64,000 nucleotides of DNA from an uncultured Dehalococcoidia bacterium (GTDB taxonomy: Bacteria; Chloroflexota; Dehalococcoidia; Lucifugimonadales; UBA1127), in assembly GCA_951812285.1 (NCBI GenBank), contig OX638292.1, positions 1,035,008 through 1,099,007 on the forward strand. The letters are read 5' to 3'. The position numbers and the translations under genes were made by a program. The first letter of the stretch is position 1; each line of letters starts with the position of its first letter. The notes under the pieces were generated by a model, which was not told the origin of the DNA, ran no database searches, and saw only the letters and a program-made list of their open reading frames with translations. Below, piece by piece: positions 60,921-64,000 of this stretch.

Positions 60921-62747
60921 ATGGCCAACGGAAGCGCACCCACGATTGACCAGATCCTGTCGATTCGACCCGTCGTCGGCGCGGAGACGCCGCAGTGGTC
61001 GCCAGACGGCAAGGAACTCGCCTTTGTCGGCACACTTGGCGGGCCGCCAAACCTCTACAAAGTGTCCGCGCAGGGCGGCTTTCCCGTGCGCATGACCGTC
61101 AACATCGGCGACGTCAACTTCCTCGCCACCCGGGCGCCCCTGTGGTCGCCCAACGGTGACTTCCTCTCCTACATCTCCCGCAAGAGCGGCACGGACGAGG
61201 TCTGGCTCGCGCCCGTCAACGGCGACGAGGAGTTCCGGCTGTCGCGACTTGGCGCCCTCATCCACTCCGCGATGTGGTCGCCGGACGGCTCGTGCATCGC
61301 CGTGTCCTGCAGTCGCCACGGCTCCTACGACATCTACACCGTCGATGTCCCCACCGGGAAGCACCACAAGCTGACGGAGGGTCCGCTTAACGCGGTGATG
61401 CCCGTCTTCACCCCCAACAACGAGCAGATCGCCTACCTGCGCCTCAACGACACGTGGGAAGACCACGACGTCATGGTGATGGACCGGGACAGCGGCAACG
61501 CGCGCATCGTCGTGTCGGACACGGACTTCTTCGACTACACGTACGGCAAGACCTTTGGCGCGCCGTCCGTGTCCGCCGACAGCAAGGACGTCCTCTTCCG
61601 GTCGCAGCGCAGCGGCTACATCAACATCTGGACCGCGCCCATGGACGGCAGCGGCGAGCCGGAACCCCTGGACCCGGGCGAGATTGAGCAGGACAACGCC
61701 GTGTGGTCGCCCGTCGGGCGGCAGGTGGCGTTTACGGCGAACAACAACGGCAATCTGGAGCTCCGCGTCGCCGAGGCCGGCAGCGGAACGTCGCGCTCGG
61801 TCTTTGGCCGTGGCATCGGCATGTGCAGCAACCTGAAGTGGTCGCCGGACGGCAAGGAGATCGCCTTCCGCTACGGCACGCCGACGCGGCCCGCCGACCT
61901 GTGGGTGGTCAACGTCGAGGACGGCTCCTCGCGGCAGCTTACCAACGCCTGCGCCGATGGCGGGCCGGCGGAGAAGCTCGTCGAGCCGGAGAAGATTTCC
62001 TACGAGAGCACCGGCGGCTTCACCATCCACGCCTACCTCTACAGCCCGCCCGACCGCTCGAAGAAGTACCCGGGCCTCGTGTACATCCACGGCGGACCGA
62101 CGCTGCAATTCTTCGACGACCTCCAGCCGAACGTGCAGTACCTGGTCCAGCGCGGCTACGTCGTCCTGCTGCCCAACGTTCGCGGCAGCACGGGCTACGG
62201 CAAGGCTTTCGAGGAGGCGAACGACAGGGACTGGGGCCGCGGCGACCTCGACGATGCCATCGCCGGGACCGAGTACATGAAGGGCCTGAGCTACGTCGAC
62301 CCGGGCGCCATGGGAATCACGGGCCGCAGCTACGGCGGCATCCTGAGCATGTACGCGATCACCAACGCGCCCGACGCCTTCCAGGCAGCCGCGCCGATGT
62401 CCGGCTACGGCGACTGGCCCTCGCTGCGCTGGGAGATGGAGCTCCGTCACCAGAAGATGCAGGCCCACGAGTTCGGCCCGCTCGAGGAGAACGAGGAACT
62501 CTGGATTGAGCTGTCCTCGCAGTTCAAGATCGACCGCGTGACCGCGCCCACGATGATCATCTACGGCGAGGGCAAGGACCCGTGGTCGGACGCGTCGCGC
62601 GCCTTCTGGTATGAGATGAAGCGGCAGTACAAGACGGTGCACCACAACGTCTACCACAACGACGGCTACTACGTGGACGCGCCCGCCAACGTGCGCCAGC
62701 TCCTGATCGACGTGGCGGACTTCTTCGATCTGTACCTGAAGGGGTAG
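60921..62747 (+). CDS. S9-family serine peptidase with altered histidine site
   Basis: A 608-residue protein: a seven-bladed beta-propeller of WSPDGK-type repeats (residues about 20-330), then an alpha/beta hydrolase. The nucleophile motif is GRSYGGIL, and GEGKDPWSD holds a candidate for the acid. Where family members have a histidine in an EGHGF-like motif, this protein reads YHNDGYYVD; a histidine lies three residues earlier. ATG at 60921 after GGGGG. No signal peptide, so it is cytoplasmic. Likely an oligopeptide or acylaminoacyl peptidase, but activity needs the histidine question settled. A weak promoter-like TTGACC, 17-base spacer, TAGCCT is at 60859-60887. Confidence 0.9.
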   Translation: MANGSAPTIDQILSIRPVVGAETPQWSPDGKELAFVGTLGGPPNLYKVSAQGGFPVRMTVNIGDVNFLATRAPLWSPNGDFLSYISRKSGTDEVWLAPVNGDEEFRLSRLGALIHSAMWSPDGSCIAVSCSRHGSYDIYTVDVPTGKHHKLTEGPLNAVMPVFTPNNEQIAYLRLNDTWEDHDVMVMDRDSGNARIVVSDTDFFDYTYGKTFGAPSVSADSKDVLFRSQRSGYINIWTAPMDGSGEPEPLDPGEIEQDNAVWSPVGRQVAFTANNNGNLELRVAEAGSGTSRSVFGRGIGMCSNLKWSPDGKEIAFRYGTPTRPADLWVVNVEDGSSRQLTNACADGGPAEKLVEPEKISYESTGGFTIHAYLYSPPDRSKKYPGLVYIHGGPTLQFFDDLQPNVQYLVQRGYVVLLPNVRGSTGYGKAFEEANDRDWGRGDLDDAIAGTEYMKGLSYVDPGAMGITGRSYGGILSMYAITNAPDAFQAAAPMSGYGDWPSLRWEMELRHQKMQAHEFGPLEENEELWIELSSQFKIDRVTAPTMIIYGEGKDPWSDASRAFWYEMKRQYKTVHHNVYHNDGYYVDAPANVRQLLIDVADFFDLYLKG

Positions 62748-62800
62748 CAGGTCAGCCCTCTTGGCGAGGGCAGCCATACAACACGAGGAGATGCCGGAGC

Positions 62801-62992
62801 ATGAAACTGGCCTGCGAGGGTTGCGACTGGACCACGGAACAGGACACGGCGGATGAGCTCCTCTCCGCCATGATGGCGCACGGCGAGAACGCGCACTCCG
62901 AGATGTTCCAAGGCAAGAGCGCAGAAGAACTCGCGGCCATGAAGGGGATGATGGACGCCCACGTCCGTCAGATGATCATCGACCAGAACTAA
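62801..62992 (+). CDS. DUF1059 small zinc-site protein
   Basis: A 63-residue protein of the DUF1059 type. It has a CxxC at the start (CEGCDWTT) and two histidines (AHGENAHSEM), a plausible zinc site. ATG at 62801 with GAGGAG and a second GGAG upstream. 53 bases after the S9 peptidase gene and probably co-transcribed. Function unknown in the family. Confidence 0.88.
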   Translation: MKLACEGCDWTTEQDTADELLSAMMAHGENAHSEMFQGKSAEELAAMKGMMDAHVRQMIIDQN

Positions 62993-63092
62993 TTGGGTGC
63001 TTTCAAATGGGCTTTGGCGAGGGTGCGCCCGTCAACGTCTGGCAGTGGCTACTGGGCGTGACTGAGTTCTGTTGAATGGTTGTGAAGCGGGA

Positions 63093-63287
63093 CTAGGACG
63101 AGGGGTTGGTGTTGGCCTGGGACTGCGGCTCTTGGGTATGTTGCTCATTGCCGGCGGCGCCGTTCTTAAGCTCAACCCGCCTCCCAAAGGCGACGCGGGG
63201 ATCTTCAAGCACAGGCGGTGCCACCCTTTTGCCTCGGCCCCTCTTGACTCGCACCCAACCCAGCCCCTCGCGGTATTCAATCCGCAT
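63093..63287 (-). CDS. Small basic protein of unknown function
   Basis: A 64-residue protein with an arginine/lysine-rich N-terminal half (EYREGLGWVRVKRGRGKRV) and a polar Asn/Gln/Ser-rich end. The ATG at 63287 has a strong AGGAGGGG site and lies 11 bases inside the end of the membrane-associated gene upstream, a usual pattern for coupled genes. No family recognised. The nearby region 62993-63092 holds nothing else. Confidence 0.6.
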   Translation of the reverse strand: MRIEYREGLGWVRVKRGRGKRVAPPVLEDPRVAFGRRVELKNGAAGNEQHTQEPQSQANTNPSS

Positions 63288-63969
63288 TGTCCCCTCCTGG
63301 CCCCAACTCCGTTTGGGCCTGTACGGGAATCATATCATATATGGTCTGGGCATCCCACACACGAACGCGGCTGAATTGCTGAGTGAAAGTTGGGTCTTCA
63401 ATGAAAGAATAGGCAAGGACTGTGCCAATCTCCTTGGGGACCGCAAATTCGTATGTATCCGAAACCCTCTCACCGGGTTCAATCACCAAATCCCCTTTGT
63501 CCCACTCACGAGAAACATAGGATAGGGTCGGCCAAGCTACGTCGTAGGCTTCACCCCCCAAGTCATCACTGAATAGCCTCTCGATCGCCTCGTCCGTCGT
63601 GGGAGCAATTTGCTGAAGCTGTACTGCCCCCTGCCGAGGAGCAACAACGACGCTTGAAGAGTTTAGTGCAGTCACCGTAACGGCAATATGCACATAGCTG
63701 TCCCCGATTACCCTGTGCGAGACCTCGTGAGTTATTGTCAGGTGCGGATGAAAGGTCCGTAGAAGGTGCAGGCGATAAAAGGCAAACCCACCGCCTACGA
63801 AGACGGCCGTGAGTGTGCCAACAGCCTGCACAATCGTGGCGGCCGTATTCCATTCGGCGCCACCCCAAGCGGTCACTGCCCACATGACGGCCAAGAGAGC
63901 CAGGACAAACAGGCCGCTTAGACTCACTAGCAACGCGATTTGACTTCCGGAACCTCTCCAAAAAGTCAC
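63277..63969 (-). CDS. Membrane-anchored protein of unknown function
   Basis: A 230-residue protein with two N-terminal membrane helices (IALLVSLSGLFVLALLAV and IVQAVGTLTAVFVGGGF) and a soluble beta-type domain of about 150 residues, with a TFHPHLTITHEVSHRV segment after the second helix. Starts with GTG (63969) without a clear ribosome-binding site; the true start may lie beyond the window. AT-richer than the neighbours. Family not recognised; probable first gene of a pair with the small basic protein. Confidence 0.7.
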   Translation of the reverse strand: MTFWRGSGSQIALLVSLSGLFVLALLAVMWAVTAWGGAEWNTAATIVQAVGTLTAVFVGGGFAFYRLHLLRTFHPHLTITHEVSHRVIGDSYVHIAVTVTALNSSSVVVAPRQGAVQLQQIAPTTDEAIERLFSDDLGGEAYDVAWPTLSYVSREWDKGDLVIEPGERVSDTYEFAVPKEIGTVLAYSFIEDPTFTQQFSRVRVWDAQTIYDMIPVQAQTELGPGGDNAD

Positions 63970-64000
63970 TGCTGCCGCCCTACCGCGTAACCAGATTCAG

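Noticed and set aside
60870..62777. A 635-residue minus-strand frame opposite the S9 peptidase
   Set aside because: Pure antisense of a clear propeller/hydrolase gene; no recognisable domains.

Overview
The window is about 64 kb of GC-rich, densely coded bacterial chromosome with no rRNA, tRNA, insertion sequence, prophage or CRISPR array that I can see. The best taxonomic guess is Chloroflexota (Dehalococcoidia or SAR202-like). The grounds are lipoproteins with long Thr/Pro linkers, many MFS carriers and amidohydrolases, a short EF-Ts, a pyrophosphate-type phosphofructokinase, and ccmABCD next to housekeeping genes. This is inference; no marker RNA is present to confirm it.

Layout. 1-4.8 kb: a complete general L-amino-acid ABC transporter (aapJQMP, minus strand) with a strong hairpin after aapJ and an unusual box-repeat region upstream. 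4.8-11.3 kb: two MFS carriers of one subfamily, a membrane protein, a DUF192 lipoprotein, and a minus-strand pair made of an LprG/LppX-like lipoprotein and a 14-TM MFS exporter. 12-14.5 kb: two metal-dependent amidohydrolases closed by a terminator. 14.5-16.5 kb: a lipoprotein built from fifteen gap-free 35-residue repeats. 16.6-19 kb: a GNAT acetyltransferase, a carboxymuconolactone decarboxylase-like protein, a DUF4160/DUF2442 pair and a HigBA module. 19-27 kb (minus strand): proS, an MFS carrier, then a likely sulfur/one-carbon operon (cysteine dioxygenase, four-domain rhodanese, cupin-like protein, MetF-like protein, aldo/keto reductase). 27.2 kb: an HU-family protein.

27.5-35.8 kb is the classical operon rpsB-tsf-pyrH-frr-uppS-cdsA-dxr-rseP-ispG, driven by a well-formed promoter. 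It couples translation factors to isoprenoid and envelope lipid synthesis. 35.8-44.3 kb carries three more toxin-antitoxin modules (AbrB/PIN, HI1419/HI1420-like, a second HigBA) between pepA, a PPi-type phosphofructokinase, gltX and lipA. 44.3-49.2 kb holds a polyprenyl diphosphate synthase, metG, an orphan RelB-like gene and speD-speE for polyamines. 49.3-51.7 kb is ccmABCD for heme export and cytochrome c maturation. 51.8-64 kb holds a second GNAT, a Rieske ferredoxin, selA, a MetE-like zinc methyltransferase, rarA, a GreA fused to an integrase-type DNA-binding domain, a stand-alone RAM domain, an M42 aminopeptidase, an S9 peptidase with an altered histidine site, and small or unknown genes.

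The observations most worth following up are the 35-residue repeat lipoprotein with its 105-residue super-repeat, the integrase-domain/GreA fusion, the lipoprotein-MFS pair resembling mycobacterial lprG-Rv1410c, the cysteine dioxygenase/tetra-rhodanese operon, the large insertion in RseP, and six toxin-antitoxin-like loci within 30 kb, one with an operator inside the spacer of an apparently leaderless promoter. Start codons were chosen by Shine-Dalgarno position and family alignment; several are GTG or TTG.
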